Positions 56,364 through 64,000 of a stretch of 64,000 bases of DNA are shown in pieces. Numbering within the stretch: the stretch's first letter is position 1; each line of letters opens with the position of its first letter. Made by a program: the position numbers and the translations under genes. The notes under the pieces are model-generated. The model made no database searches. It worked only from the letters and a program-made list of their open reading frames with translations, and was not told the origin of the DNA. The stretch is taken from the NCBI GenBank assembly GCA_963742795.1, contig CAVUNL010000026.1, positions 496,001 to 560,000 on the forward strand, given 5' to 3'. The DNA is from Palsa-504 sp963742795 (GTDB lineage Bacteria; Actinomycetota; Actinomycetes; Streptosporangiales; Streptosporangiaceae).

Positions 56364-56893
56364 ATGGACGGCGAACAGTCCGCCGATGTGCTCGAGGAAC
56401 TGCTCGCTGTCAAGGGCAAGCACCTGCTGCATACCGCTGTCCTCCTGGCGGGCGGCCAGGACGACGGTGAGGACCTGCTCCAGGCCGCACTCGAGCGGGT
56501 GTTCAGGCGCTGGCGGACGATACGCGGCAACCCTGAGGGTTACCTGCGGCGGACGCTTTACCATCTGGCCGCCGACGGCTGGCGCCGCCAACAGGCCTGG
56601 CGCGCGCGCCTCGGCCTGCTCGGCCAGCCCGGGGCGCAGCCCGATGAAACCGGCACCGTGGATACCAGAGACCAGCTGCTCCGGCAGCTGCGCCAGCTTC
56701 CGGCCAGGCAGCGCACCGCGATCGTGCTCCGCTACTGGGAAGAGCTCACCGAGGCTCAGGTCGCGCAGGCCATGGGCTGTGTTCCCCGGGCACGGTCAAA
56801 TCCGTTACCTCACGCGGCATGCGCAAGCTCCGCGAACTCAACGGCCTCGGCGAAAACGATGGCACGCCGCAACCGACAGGGAGAACGTCATGA
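56364..56893 (+). pseudogene. ECF sigma factor (SigE-like) with a 2-bp insertion
   Basis: From ATG 56364, region 2 is clear (LLAGGQDDGEDLLQAALERV, FRRWRTIRGNPEGYLRRTLY), then region 4 (RQLPARQRTAIVLRYWEELT, EAQVAQAMGC). At 56779-56782 a doubled GT shifts the frame. Removing it restores the recognition helix SPGTVKSVTSRGMRKL and a TGA at 56891-56893 that overlaps the next ATG (ATGA), the normal layout with an anti-sigma/partner gene. Without correction the protein lacks helix 4.2 and cannot bind -35 elements normally. Confidence 0.8.
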
Positions 56894-57783
56894 GCACCGA
56901 CTTCGAGCAGCGGCTGCGGGCCGAGATGGAACACATCGCCGTGCGTCCGCGGCCGGGCCTGGTGAAGGATGCGCACCGCAGGTACCGCGGCAAACGCCGC
57001 AGGATACGGGCGGTGGCCGCTGCTGCCACTGCCGTGGCTATCGCCGCCGGGACCGTGGCCGGTGTCGCAGCAGCCACGGCGTCCCCTACCGCGATCCCGG
57101 CGCTGACGACCGCATACGTCCTCAGCCACGCCAGCAGTGCGCTCGCCGCAACCAACCGGATTATGTACACCACGACCACGACCACCACTTTCGGCCCGCC
57201 GGCAACCACGCGGTTCGTCACCGACGTCTGGGTCTACGGCAGCCGGGCTCGGCAGGTCGATGAACCGGCCGGCGGCAAGCCGAAGTGGGACTCCTGGGTG
57301 CAGACTGGCCACGGTAAGCCGACCCTGATCATGGTTAACTACCAGGACCGGACGTGGGAGCGCTTCGGCATCCCCCCGTCGTCAGGGCCAGCGCCGAAGC
57401 TGTCTGTCTGCGGAAAGTTCGGAGCGCTCCTGATGGCGCCGAGTGCCACGCAGGCGGACTGGAAGCTGGTCATCGGCGCAGGATTGCGGTGCGGCCTGTT
57501 CCACGTGGCCGGCCACCAGCGGGTCGACGGCATCGACGCGATCAAGGTCACCGGCAGCGCGAATAGCGGCATCGCGCTCTGGGCCAGCTCGGCTGGCGGC
57601 ATCACTCTTTGGCTCGACCCGCACACCTACCTTCCGGTGCAACTGGCTGGGAGTGAGGCCAGCACCGGATCGAAGCCAGCGGCGGTAGTGATCCGTTTTT
57701 ACTGGCTGCCGCCGACCCGGGCCAACCTGGCCCAGCTGACCGGGACGATCCCGCCAGGGTTCCATCTCACTCACCCCCGCTGA
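56890..57783 (+). CDS. Membrane-anchored protein coupled to the ECF sigma factor (putative anti-sigma)
   Basis: 297 residues from ATG 56890, overlapping the repaired sigma stop. The N-terminal cytosolic part (FEQRLRAEMEHIAVRPRPGL, KDAHRRYRGKRRRIR) is followed by one TM helix (AVAIAAGTVAGVAAATA). A large extracytoplasmic domain comes next (YTTTTTTTFGPPATTRF, GIALWASSAGGITLWLDPHT). Actinobacterial SigE-type sigma genes are often followed by such CU044_5270-like proteins. No zinc HxxxCxxC motif is visible, so an anti-sigma role is inferred only from position. An open frame joining it to upstream sequence from 56272 is not the true start. Confidence 0.75.
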   Translation: MSTDFEQRLRAEMEHIAVRPRPGLVKDAHRRYRGKRRRIRAVAAAATAVAIAAGTVAGVAAATASPTAIPALTTAYVLSHASSALAATNRIMYTTTTTTTFGPPATTRFVTDVWVYGSRARQVDEPAGGKPKWDSWVQTGHGKPTLIMVNYQDRTWERFGIPPSSGPAPKLSVCGKFGALLMAPSATQADWKLVIGAGLRCGLFHVAGHQRVDGIDAIKVTGSANSGIALWASSAGGITLWLDPHTYLPVQLAGSEASTGSKPAAVVIRFYWLPPTRANLAQLTGTIPPGFHLTHPR

Positions 57784-57857
57784 CATCCGCGTCCACTCGC
57801 AGGCTGGCATCAATCGCGCCCGCCCAGCGGTGAGCGCGCCAGATCCGCCGTTAGGTA

Positions 57858-58125
57858 GTGCGTCCTGAAAGGGGAGTGAGGCGATGTAGAAGGTCGCCGG
57901 TACGAACCGTGCTGTGCCAGTGATGGAGGTAGGTCCTCCGGGTTCGCCGTGCAGGCGGGGAGCCCAAACCACCGCAAGCTGCGCCGGTTAAGAGCCGGGG
58001 TGGTGAGCGTTGCGGGAAAAGGCCCGCTGTCAGCGGGTCAGGTGGGCGACGAGAAGACGAACGTGCGTGAACCACTGCTGACGCATCGATAGGCGGAACG
58101 ATGGCATCAAAACCGGGGAAGTGCA
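57858..58125 (+). mobile_element. 5' part of a group II intron, truncated
   Basis: It starts with GTGCG, the group II 5' consensus. It continues with recognisable domain I features of bacterial introns: AACCGTGCTGTGCCAGTGAT, CCACCGCAAGCTGCGCCGGT, TTAAGAGCCGGGGTGGTGAG, GACGAGAAGACGAACGTG and CTGACGCATCGATAGGCGGA. The reverse transcriptase gene and domains V/VI are absent downstream, so the copy is dead. The flanks, 57784-57857 and 58126-58288, have no gene. Confidence 0.72.
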
Positions 58126-58288
58126 TAGTTGCGCATATATTGATCCAACCGGGCCCTTGGTCCACGTGTGGCCCTCAGGTTCGTTGCTTCACCGATGCGT
58201 CACATGACGCAGCTCTGGTCGCTCATCTGATGCATGGTTGTTTCATCAGGGCGTACGCTGAGAACCACCCGGGATGGAGGTGATGACG

Positions 58289-58462
58289 ATGATCGTCATG
58301 CTGATCGTCCTGGTACCGCTTGCGATCCTGGTTTCCTGGGCCGTGGTCCACGACCTGAAGCGGCGTCGCCGTCACGCCGCCGCCGTAGACGTGGGGCCGC
58401 GGGCAGCAGCTCTTAAGGCTTCCGTGCAGGCCAAGGCGAGTGAGTCCCAAATCGGGCTGTAG
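58289..58462 (+). CDS. Small single-pass membrane protein
   Basis: About 57 residues from ATG 58289 with GGAGG eight bases upstream; in-frame ATGs at 58274 and 58283 are alternatives. One helix (MIVMLIVLVPLAILVSWAVV) is followed by a basic patch (HDLKRRRRH) and a short helical tail, giving an N-out, C-in anchor. The function is unknown. Confidence 0.5.
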   Translation: MIVMLIVLVPLAILVSWAVVHDLKRRRRHAAAVDVGPRAAALKASVQAKASESQIGL

Positions 58463-58543
58463 ATAAGGACACGAGCGCAAGTTCCCTTCAAGGTCGCCAA
58501 GTCATCGAAGGGAAGTACCCACGCCTGTGTCAGACCGATTATC

Positions 58544-58654
58544 CCCACCGAACGCATCCGCGGCCACATCGATGAGCTGTTGGCCCAAGACAAGCAGCTG
58601 CCGGTGATCCTGGAACAGGTCGTCCGGCTCGCCGCGCGCGTTTCGGGCCGGGCT
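58544..58654 (+). pseudogene. IS256-family transposase N-terminal fragment
   Basis: It reads PTERIRGHIDELLAQDKQLP then VILEQVVRLAARVS without start or continuation. Actinobacterial IS256 transposases begin with RIRxxIDELFAxDRxLxEVLEEVARLGA. The catalytic part is missing. Confidence 0.6.
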
Positions 58655-58781
58655 TCTGGTCTGACCCTCGCTTGTAAGCTACCGGCACGGTGTCGGTTAC
58701 CGTCGTTCACCTGGGGATTTGGCTTTCCGCCGTCTGACTCTATCGACCGGGGTCGTATGCCGTTGTGGTCAACATTGGTGG

Positions 58782-59045
58782 TCAACCGCCGACTTCGGCC
58801 AGTCTGGCCGCCGCTTCGGAGCGGGTGTCGGGGTCGAACGCGTCGTCGGCCACGATGCTGCGCAGGGCCTCGGCGGCCTGGGTCTCGTCGACTTCGGCCA
58901 GTCTGGCCGCCGCCTCAAAACGGGTGTCGGGGTCGAACGCGTCGTCGGCCACGATGCTGCGCAGGGCCTCGGCGCCCCGGGCTGGATTGTCTTCGGCCAT
59001 TCTCAGCGCCGCCTCAAAGCGGTCGTCATCTTCGTCTTCGTACAT
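58782..59045 (-). CDS. HEAT-like repeat protein
   Basis: About 87 residues from ATG 59045, behind AGGAAG. An acidic start (MYEDEDDDRFEAALRMAEDN) leads into two near-identical 33-residue units (AAEALRSIVADDAFDPDTR with AAARLAEV). A third, diverged unit lies at the N-terminus. The helix-turn-helix periodicity resembles HEAT/TPR-type scaffolds. It stops just after the second repeat, so it may be shortened; unit number could vary by recombination. Confidence 0.65.
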   Translation of the reverse strand: MYEDEDDDRFEAALRMAEDNPARGAEALRSIVADDAFDPDTRFEAAARLAEVDETQAAEALRSIVADDAFDPDTRSEAAARLAEVGG

Positions 59046-59087
59046 GGCGGTATCGGCTTCCTGTGAGAGGGTCGTCTCGATATTCGC
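58791..59087 (-). repeat. 99-bp tandem repeat (two near-perfect copies, one diverged)
   Basis: The unit GACTTCGGCCAGTCTGGCCG recurs at 58791 and 58890, with a diverged copy at 58989, all 99 bp apart. It encodes the 33-residue HEAT-like unit. Confidence 0.85.
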
Positions 59088-59563
59088 TGTCCGTTGATGG
59101 ACGAAGCGACACTTGCCGTGCCCGCGCCATATGGCCTGCGCAGGGAGCATAGCCACGTGCCCGGTCCAGCCTGTCATTGTCTGGCTCCCGTCCGGGTAGG
59201 ATTATCCCGCGAGATGAAGCCCACGCTACACACGCGCATGCACCGCAGGAATGAGGCATCCACCCGCCTTAGAGCGGGGGTTACCCCCAGGCGGCCAGGC
59301 ATCTCGAACCGACCGGCGAGTGATCCTCTGGATGCGAACTATCCGCATCGGTCAACGGCGATCGTTTGCGCAGAGGTTCGCCGCGTGCCCATCGGGCCTG
59401 GCCTCTGGCCTGGCCCTCGCCGTCAGGCCCGCCGGGCCGTCACGTCCTGCTGGTGGTGGGTGATATGGATGTCGGCGTGGGGATCGATGGTTGTCATCGC
59501 GCACCTGGCCTGCCTTTCTCCTTGCCCGGTGGGTTCTTCATCGTCGCGCTGGCGGTGCCGGTG
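59088..59563. other. Gene-free stretch before an IS fragment
   Basis: Frames on both strands are short and without motifs. No hairpin or repeat stands out. Confidence 0.35.
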
Positions 59564-59790
59564 CTAGATCTCGTAGGTGGGGTGCCCGCTTGCGCTGCGG
59601 CGGGTGACTTCCTTGATGAAGGTTCTGGGGTGGGCGGACAGCTGGGTCCCATCGTGCAGGACGCGGAACTGGTTGTCATCGATCGCCACGATGACGACCT
59701 TGCCGCGGTGGGCGTGCCCGACCTGGAGCTTGGCCCCGCCGACCATGAGCAGGCCCTGGCTGGAGACCACCCAGGCCATGCTGCCGTCTA
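59564..59790 (-). pseudogene. Transposase C-terminal fragment (IS481/rve type)
   Basis: The minus strand reads WVVSSQGLLMVGGAKLQVGH, AHRGKVVIVAIDDNQFRVLH, DGTQLSAHPRTFIKEVTRR. This is the beta-barrel tail found after the DDE domain of IS481-like transposases, which typically has VG.AHAGK.V.V....FRVL.DG..L...PR. The catalytic domain upstream (59791-60070) is not recognisable. Confidence 0.55.
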
Positions 59791-60070
59791 CCTGCATGCC
59801 CCTGCGGGGTCGGGGTCGGGTGCCGCGTGCCTAGGTCCAACTGATCGTTGACGTTCTGGCTTCAGGTGATGCTTGACGGTTTCTAGGGTTTGGCGGTGGT
59901 GCCGGGGCCCGGTTCGCTGTGCTGCCTGGTCTCCGGATAGGTGCCAGTCAACGCCGGTGCCGCGGCCGGGGTCAACGCGCAGCACGGCCACCCGGAGCGC
60001 GAGGACGAACGACGTTGAGGCCCCGGCTGGCCCGGCGGATCTTGAGCGGCCCGGGGATGGGACTGCCGGT

Positions 60071-60733
60071 TCAGGCGGTGATGGTCAACGGCAGGACCGG
60101 GGTGCGCCTGCGGGGGGAGTCGCCAGGACTGGTGCCAAGGGTGAGCGTTGCCTGGATTCCCCAGTCTCCGCCGGGAACCTTGTAGCCAAGACGGGGTGTG
60201 AAGCTGGCAGTCCCGATCAGCAGCGGGAGTCGCACGGTCTGCCCTGGCGCCACCCGGAACACGATTAGTGGAAGGCGCTGGGCGCCGGAGAATCCGCCGA
60301 CTACCTCACCGGTCTGCGGATCGACGATGACCCCGGTGACCTGGCCATTGGTCGCGATCTGAAGCTCGTGACCGGTCAGGTTGCGCAGCAGCAGACCGTG
60401 CCGCAGGGTTTGCCCGGATCTGACCACGGCAGGGCCGTCCAGCTCGGCTGCTATCTGCTGCGGGTCGAGCAGGTCCTGGGTCGGGCCGGTTTCCGGTCGG
60501 GGACGCAGCGGACGGCCGGGCGGGTAGGGCAGCGCCCCGACCGTCAGCTCGACATCGTCCCCGAACTGCCGGTGTAGTTCCTCGGCGGTGGTGGTAGCCC
60601 AGGGCGCCAAGGTGATGGCGAACGGCGGCACCCTGCCCTCGTCCACTTCTGGCATCGGGTACTGCATCAGGACGCCGGGCTGCTCATCGCGCAGCCGGAA
60701 CAGTACCACCTTCAGCTCGTCCCAGGCCGCCAT
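60071..60733 (-). CDS. Conserved hypothetical protein, 220 residues
   Basis: It starts MAAWDELKVVLFRLRDEQPG and has a beta-rich second half (LRHGLLLRNLTGHELQIATN, GQVTGVIVDPQTGEVVGGFS). It ends LLIGTASFTPRLGYKVPGGD, WGIQATLTLG and TPVLPLTITA. The pattern suggests a beta-sandwich and recurs in actinomycetes, but no function is assigned. No signal peptide is visible. The gene is intact amid mobile-element fragments. Confidence 0.7.
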   Translation of the reverse strand: MAAWDELKVVLFRLRDEQPGVLMQYPMPEVDEGRVPPFAITLAPWATTTAEELHRQFGDDVELTVGALPYPPGRPLRPRPETGPTQDLLDPQQIAAELDGPAVVRSGQTLRHGLLLRNLTGHELQIATNGQVTGVIVDPQTGEVVGGFSGAQRLPLIVFRVAPGQTVRLPLLIGTASFTPRLGYKVPGGDWGIQATLTLGTSPGDSPRRRTPVLPLTITA

Positions 60734-60847
60734 ACCGGCAGGCTATCCGGTGTTACCGCCCTCGCTATTTGAACATCCAGCGGCTGAATTATCTGTGGAC
60801 GATTCGGCACAGCTCTGCGAGGATCGCAGGCATCCGATGAGCAGGCC

Positions 60848-61862
60848 GTGGCTGAGATGCCGTCTGAACGGACTCTTTACCGCCTGTTCGGCCGGCTGCA
60901 GGCGGGCAAGCACGCGACCGGGTCGGCCAGGACCCGGCGCTCGCTTGCGGCCCGCCCGGACGGGCCGTTCGGCCGCCGGGAGGCGAACGCACCCGGCGAG
61001 CTCATGGAGATCGACTCAACGCCGCTGGATGTGCTGGTCCGCCTGGGCGACGGCGTGGTCGGACGGGTCGAGCTCACCGCGCTGGTCGACGTCGCGACGC
61101 GGACGGTGACCGCCGCGGTGCTGCGGCCGACCACCAAGGCCCCCGACGCGAGCGTGCTGCTCGCGCGGACGGTCACCCCGGAGCCGATGCGGCCGGGCTG
61201 GCCGCAGGCCATGGCGATGGCGGAATCGGCGCTGCCGTTCCGGCGGCTGCTGGGCATCGACGAGCGCCTTCGGCACGCCGCCGCCCGCCCGGTTATCATC
61301 CCGTCCACGATCGTGGTCGACCACGGCAAGGTGTTCGTGTCGGCGTCGTTCATGGCCTCGTGTGAGTTCCTCGGCATCAACGTGCAGCCGGCCCGCAAGG
61401 CGACCGGGACCGATAAACCGCATATCGAGCGAACCCTGGGTTCGGTAGCCTCGCTGTTCGCCCAGTACGTGGCCGGATATACGGGCCGCAGCCCGGAATA
61501 TCGCGGGCGGCGCGCCGAGGACGCCGCGGTCTGGCCGTTGCCCGAGCTGCAGGACCTCCTCGATCAGTGGATCATCGCTGGCAGAACCGGCCGCATGACG
61601 GCCTGCGGGATCCGCTGCTGCCGGGCCGCGAGTTCACCCCGAACGAGAAATATGCCGCGCTGGTAGAGACCGCCGGGTACCTGCCGCTGGCGCTGTCCGC
61701 CGAGGACCATGTCGAGTTGCTTCCCGCGTGCTGGCGGGTCATCAACGCCTACGGGATAAAGCTGAGCCGGCGGGTCTATGACGGCCCCGAGCTCAACCGG
61801 TTCCGGTTGCAGCATTCCGGGGTGGCCGCCCGCGACGGCCAATGGGAGGTCCACTACGACCC
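60848..61862 (+). pseudogene. Mu/TnsB-like (rve) transposase with 4-bp deletion and lost ends
   Basis: The DDE core is present: the first Asp in GELMEIDSTPLDVLV, the second in STIVVDHGKVFVSASF and the Glu in DKPHIERTLGSV. At about 61580, four bases (one copy of a TGGC duplication) are missing. The frame resumes as WQNRPHDGLRDPLLPGREFT, then NEKYAALVETAGYLPL, LLPACWRVINAYGIKLSRR and WEVHYDP, the Mu C-terminal barrel. Homology stops at about 61862, and the N-terminal DNA-binding part is not visible before 60839. The element is dead. The remaining stretch to 62161 has no gene. Confidence 0.75.
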
Positions 61863-62161
61863 GTTATCGCTACCTTGCGATAAGGGGTCTAAGGGGTATT
61901 CAGTTAACCGGACCAGCCGCAAGATCTTGGTGTGCCTAGCTGCCATGACCACAGCATCTAGCGGCCTGTTCTCATCTGGTCCGCTCAAGTGAATAGCCCA
62001 GAGGGGTCTTATGCCGACCTGGGCATCATCCCGACCACGGATCATCTGCCCTGGTGAGGCAGTGGCGAGCGCGTAATTTCATCGGGATAATCCTTGGCAT
62101 CTCACTCCATGTGGTGGCACGATGACAAAGGGGCGGGTTGTCGGGTTTCGGCAGGTGTCCC

Positions 62162-63391
62162 ATGCGCGATCACGATCACGTCGGGGCCCAGGTCAGCGGG
62201 CTGCTCGCCGACCGGGCCCCGGGTTTTGCCGCGTATCTCGCCGGACGCGGGTATACGAAGTCGTCGGTAGACCACCACTTGTACCTGATAGCGGACCTGA
62301 GCGCCTGGCTGGCCGGTCAGGGGCTGGACGCCGGGGACCTGGCCGGGCCGGCCGCGGACCGGTTCTGGGACGACCTCCACGCCCGGGGAAGTTACCTGGT
62401 CAAGGGAACGTCACTCAAACCGCTGCTGGACTATCTTCGCGGGATCGGCGTGCTGCCGGAGCAGGCCGGCGGCCCTGCCAGCGCGGCGGATGCGCTGCTG
62501 CACGAATATGAGCGGTATCTCCGTGCCGAGCGCGGGGCCGGAGAGGTAACGGCCGGGCATTACCTTCGGCACGCGCATGAGTTCCTGGACGTTGCGGGCT
62601 GGCCGCAGGACGGGCCGGAGTTCGGTGCCGGCCTGGCGGCCCTGGACGGCGCGCAGGTGCTGGACATCGTGTCACGCCAGGTCGCCCGTCACCGGCTGCC
62701 CTCGGTCGGCGCGGCCTTAACGGGCGACCGGGCGTTCCTGCGGTTCCTGGAACACTCACGGCGGACAGCGCGCCCGCTGTCCGCGGCTGTCCCTCGGGCC
62801 GCCCGCCAGCCGTCCCGGCTGCCCGTGCAGGTCGATCCGGCGGTGGCAGCGGCGATCGTGGCCAGCTGCGATCGCTCCACCGAAGGCGGATGCCGTGACC
62901 GGGCGGTGCTGCTCCTGCTGCACCGCTACGGCCTGCGGCCCGTTGAGGTCACCCGCCTGAACCTGGCCGACCTGCGCTGGCGGGCCGGGGAGTTCGTCGT
63001 CCACGGGAAAGGCGGCCGTGTTGACGTCCTTCCCCTGGTCCGTGACGCCGGGGAGGCGATCGTGGAGTACCTGCAGGCCCGCCGGCCCGCGCCGCCCGGA
63101 GTCACCGCGGTGTTCCTGTCCGCCCGCGCGCCGGTGCGGCCGATGTTCAAGAGCTCAGTCGGCGCCCTCGTCGGGCGGGCCTGCGCCAGGGCCGGCGTTC
63201 CCCGGACCGGGCCGCGGGCATTCCGGCACGCCGTCGGGCACGACCTGCTGAAGGAAGGCGCCTCCCTTGTGGAGATCCGGGACGTGCTCCGGCACCGCGA
63301 CATCGAGACCACGAGCGCGTATACCCGGGCGGACGTATCGTCGCTGCGGCCGCTCGCGCGTCCCTGGCCAGGCAGCGGGCCGCGGGGATGA
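62162..63391 (+). CDS. Tyrosine recombinase, first of a RIT-like set
   Basis: 409 residues from ATG 62162. The N-terminal SAM-like arm-binding region starts YLAGRGYTKSSVDHHL. The catalytic domain has Arg in HRYGLRPVEVTRLNL, Lys in VVHGKGGRVDVLPL, the second Arg in PRAFRHAVGHDLL, His in DVLRHRDIETTSAYTRAD, and the nucleophile Tyr in TSAY. Its TGA overlaps the ATG of a second tyrosine recombinase by ATGA. Overlapping recombinase genes are the mark of recombinase-in-trio (RIT) elements. Confidence 0.88.
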   Translation: MRDHDHVGAQVSGLLADRAPGFAAYLAGRGYTKSSVDHHLYLIADLSAWLAGQGLDAGDLAGPAADRFWDDLHARGSYLVKGTSLKPLLDYLRGIGVLPEQAGGPASAADALLHEYERYLRAERGAGEVTAGHYLRHAHEFLDVAGWPQDGPEFGAGLAALDGAQVLDIVSRQVARHRLPSVGAALTGDRAFLRFLEHSRRTARPLSAAVPRAARQPSRLPVQVDPAVAAAIVASCDRSTEGGCRDRAVLLLLHRYGLRPVEVTRLNLADLRWRAGEFVVHGKGGRVDVLPLVRDAGEAIVEYLQARRPAPPGVTAVFLSARAPVRPMFKSSVGALVGRACARAGVPRTGPRAFRHAVGHDLLKEGASLVEIRDVLRHRDIETTSAYTRADVSSLRPLARPWPGSGPRG

Positions 63392-64000
63392 CCCCGGTGA
63401 CCGCGGCCGCCGGCGCGCTCGGCACGCTGGCCGAGAAGTACCTGGCGTTCCGCCGCAGCCTCGGCTTCGAGATGGACAAGCCGGGGTTCCTGGTCCGCCG
63501 GTTCGCCGCGTACTGCGACGGCGCCGACATCGATCACGTGACAGACCAGGCCGTCCTGGACTGGGTCCTGCTCGCGCAGCCGATCGCCCCGTCCTACCGG
63601 TGGCTGCGCCTGAACGCGGCCCGCGGGTTCGCCCTCTACCTGCACGCGCTGGACCCCGGGCACCAGGTCCCGCCCCCGGACCTGGTGCCCGGCCGACGCG
63701 ACCGGCCGGCCCCGTGCATCATGACCGGCGAGCAGGTCGAGACGCTGATGGAAACCGGCCGGGCGGCTGCGGCCGGAACTGCACGCGGCCACCTACCAGA
63801 CACTGACCGGCCTGGTCGCGGCGACCGGGATGCGGACCTGCGAGGCCGCCCGCGCCGACGACAGCGACATCGACCCGGACGAGGCCGCGATGACCCTGCA
63901 CGGCAAGAACCGCCGGGACCGGCGGATCCCGCTGCACCCCACCACGCTGGACGCGCTCGCCGGCTACCAGCAGCTCCGCGACCGGCTGATCCCCGGCTAT
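63388..64000 (+). CDS. Tyrosine recombinase, second of a RIT-like set, partial and frameshifted
   Basis: It runs off the window. The N-terminal core-binding domain is LAEKYLAFRRSLGFEMDKPG, LDWVLLAQPIAPSYRWLRLN. Near 63755-63768 the frame breaks. In the adjacent frame it continues as LRPELHAATYQTLTGLVAAT, GMRTCEAARADDSDI (catalytic Arg) and MTLHGKNRRDRRIPLHPTTL (Lys). One extra base in a CCGGGCGG run explains the shift. A third recombinase would be expected just outside the window. Confidence 0.8.
   Translation, partial: MTPVTAAAGALGTLAEKYLAFRRSLGFEMDKPGFLVRRFAAYCDGADIDHVTDQAVLDWVLLAQPIAPSYRWLRLNAARGFALYLHALDPGHQVPPPDLVPGRRDRPAPCIMTGEQVETLMETGRAAAAGTARGHLPDTDRPGRGDRDADLRGRPRRRQRHRPGRGRDDPARQEPPGPADPAAPHHAGRARRLPAAPRPADPRL

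Noticed and set aside
56272..57783. A single 503-residue protein spanning the sigma and partner genes
   Set aside because: The N-terminal part is an off-frame reading of the sigma gene; the partner's true ATG at 56890 overlaps the sigma stop after frame repair.
58791..59087. CRISPR array
   Set aside because: The repeats are 99 bp, directly adjacent without spacers, and encode a protein repeat.

Overview
The window is high-GC DNA with dense GTG/ATG starts, 4-bp ATGA/GTGA gene overlaps and many actinobacterial hallmarks: large LuxR-type (LAL) regulators, ECF sigma factors, a GT87 mannosyltransferase, a PASTA-domain protein, a coxMSL-type molybdenum hydroxylase and a eukaryote-like multidomain acyl-CoA carboxylase. 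It most likely comes from a soil actinomycete of Streptomyces/Streptosporangium-like type. No intact rRNA or tRNA gene and no CRISPR array was seen.

Left part (1-24 kb), mostly metabolic. It holds the end of an acetoacetyl-CoA reductase (PhaB-like), an adenylate kinase with a one-base frameshift, glycogen debranching enzyme GlgX and a 5'-truncated MscS channel. A short operon pairs a ketoacyl synthase III fused to an unknown N-terminal domain with a giant acyl-CoA carboxylase, split by a one-base frameshift. Next come a three-subunit molybdenum hydroxylase, a VOC protein, remnants of ECF sigma factors, a DUF6325-like/LuxR fusion, a cytochrome P450, and a CoA-disulfide-reductase-like flavoprotein with an OsmC protein.

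Middle (24-50.6 kb), accessory and transport. It holds an orphan immunity-like protein, a deleted DMT transporter, MarR with a clear palindromic operator, a cation diffusion facilitator, and two paralogous toxin-first HigBA-type toxin-antitoxin pairs. Beside them lies a TOTE-type primase-helicase that has lost helicase domain 1, with a second helicase remnant nearby. Two identical 55-bp fragments of the 3' half of a tRNA-Val(GAC)-like gene, in the same orientation, bracket 32.4-50.6 kb like old att sites. Between them lie a LAL regulator, a GT87 enzyme, an operon of two ABC exporters facing a two-component system, a serine hydrolase, a cold-shock protein and a DUF6624 protein.

Right part (50.6-64 kb), a mobile-element graveyard with islands of genes. 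It has two lower-GC genes of unknown function (one a membrane coiled-coil protein), a J-like/PASTA protein, SnoaL-like and DUF1905 proteins, and a frameshifted ECF sigma factor with its membrane partner. Around them are the 5' end of a group II intron, scraps of IS1380, IS256 and IS481 transposases, a broken Mu/TnsB-like transposase, and the start of a set of overlapping tyrosine recombinases resembling a RIT (recombinase-in-trio) element.

A recurring theme is small indels (adk, carboxylase, sigma factor, transposase, recombinase) and clean internal deletions (DMT transporter, YciI/ECF chimera, TOTE helicase). The deletions look biological. The one-base shifts in conserved genes could be real or assembly errors in GC runs. 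All calls were made by eye from sequence and remembered family motifs; no database search was run.
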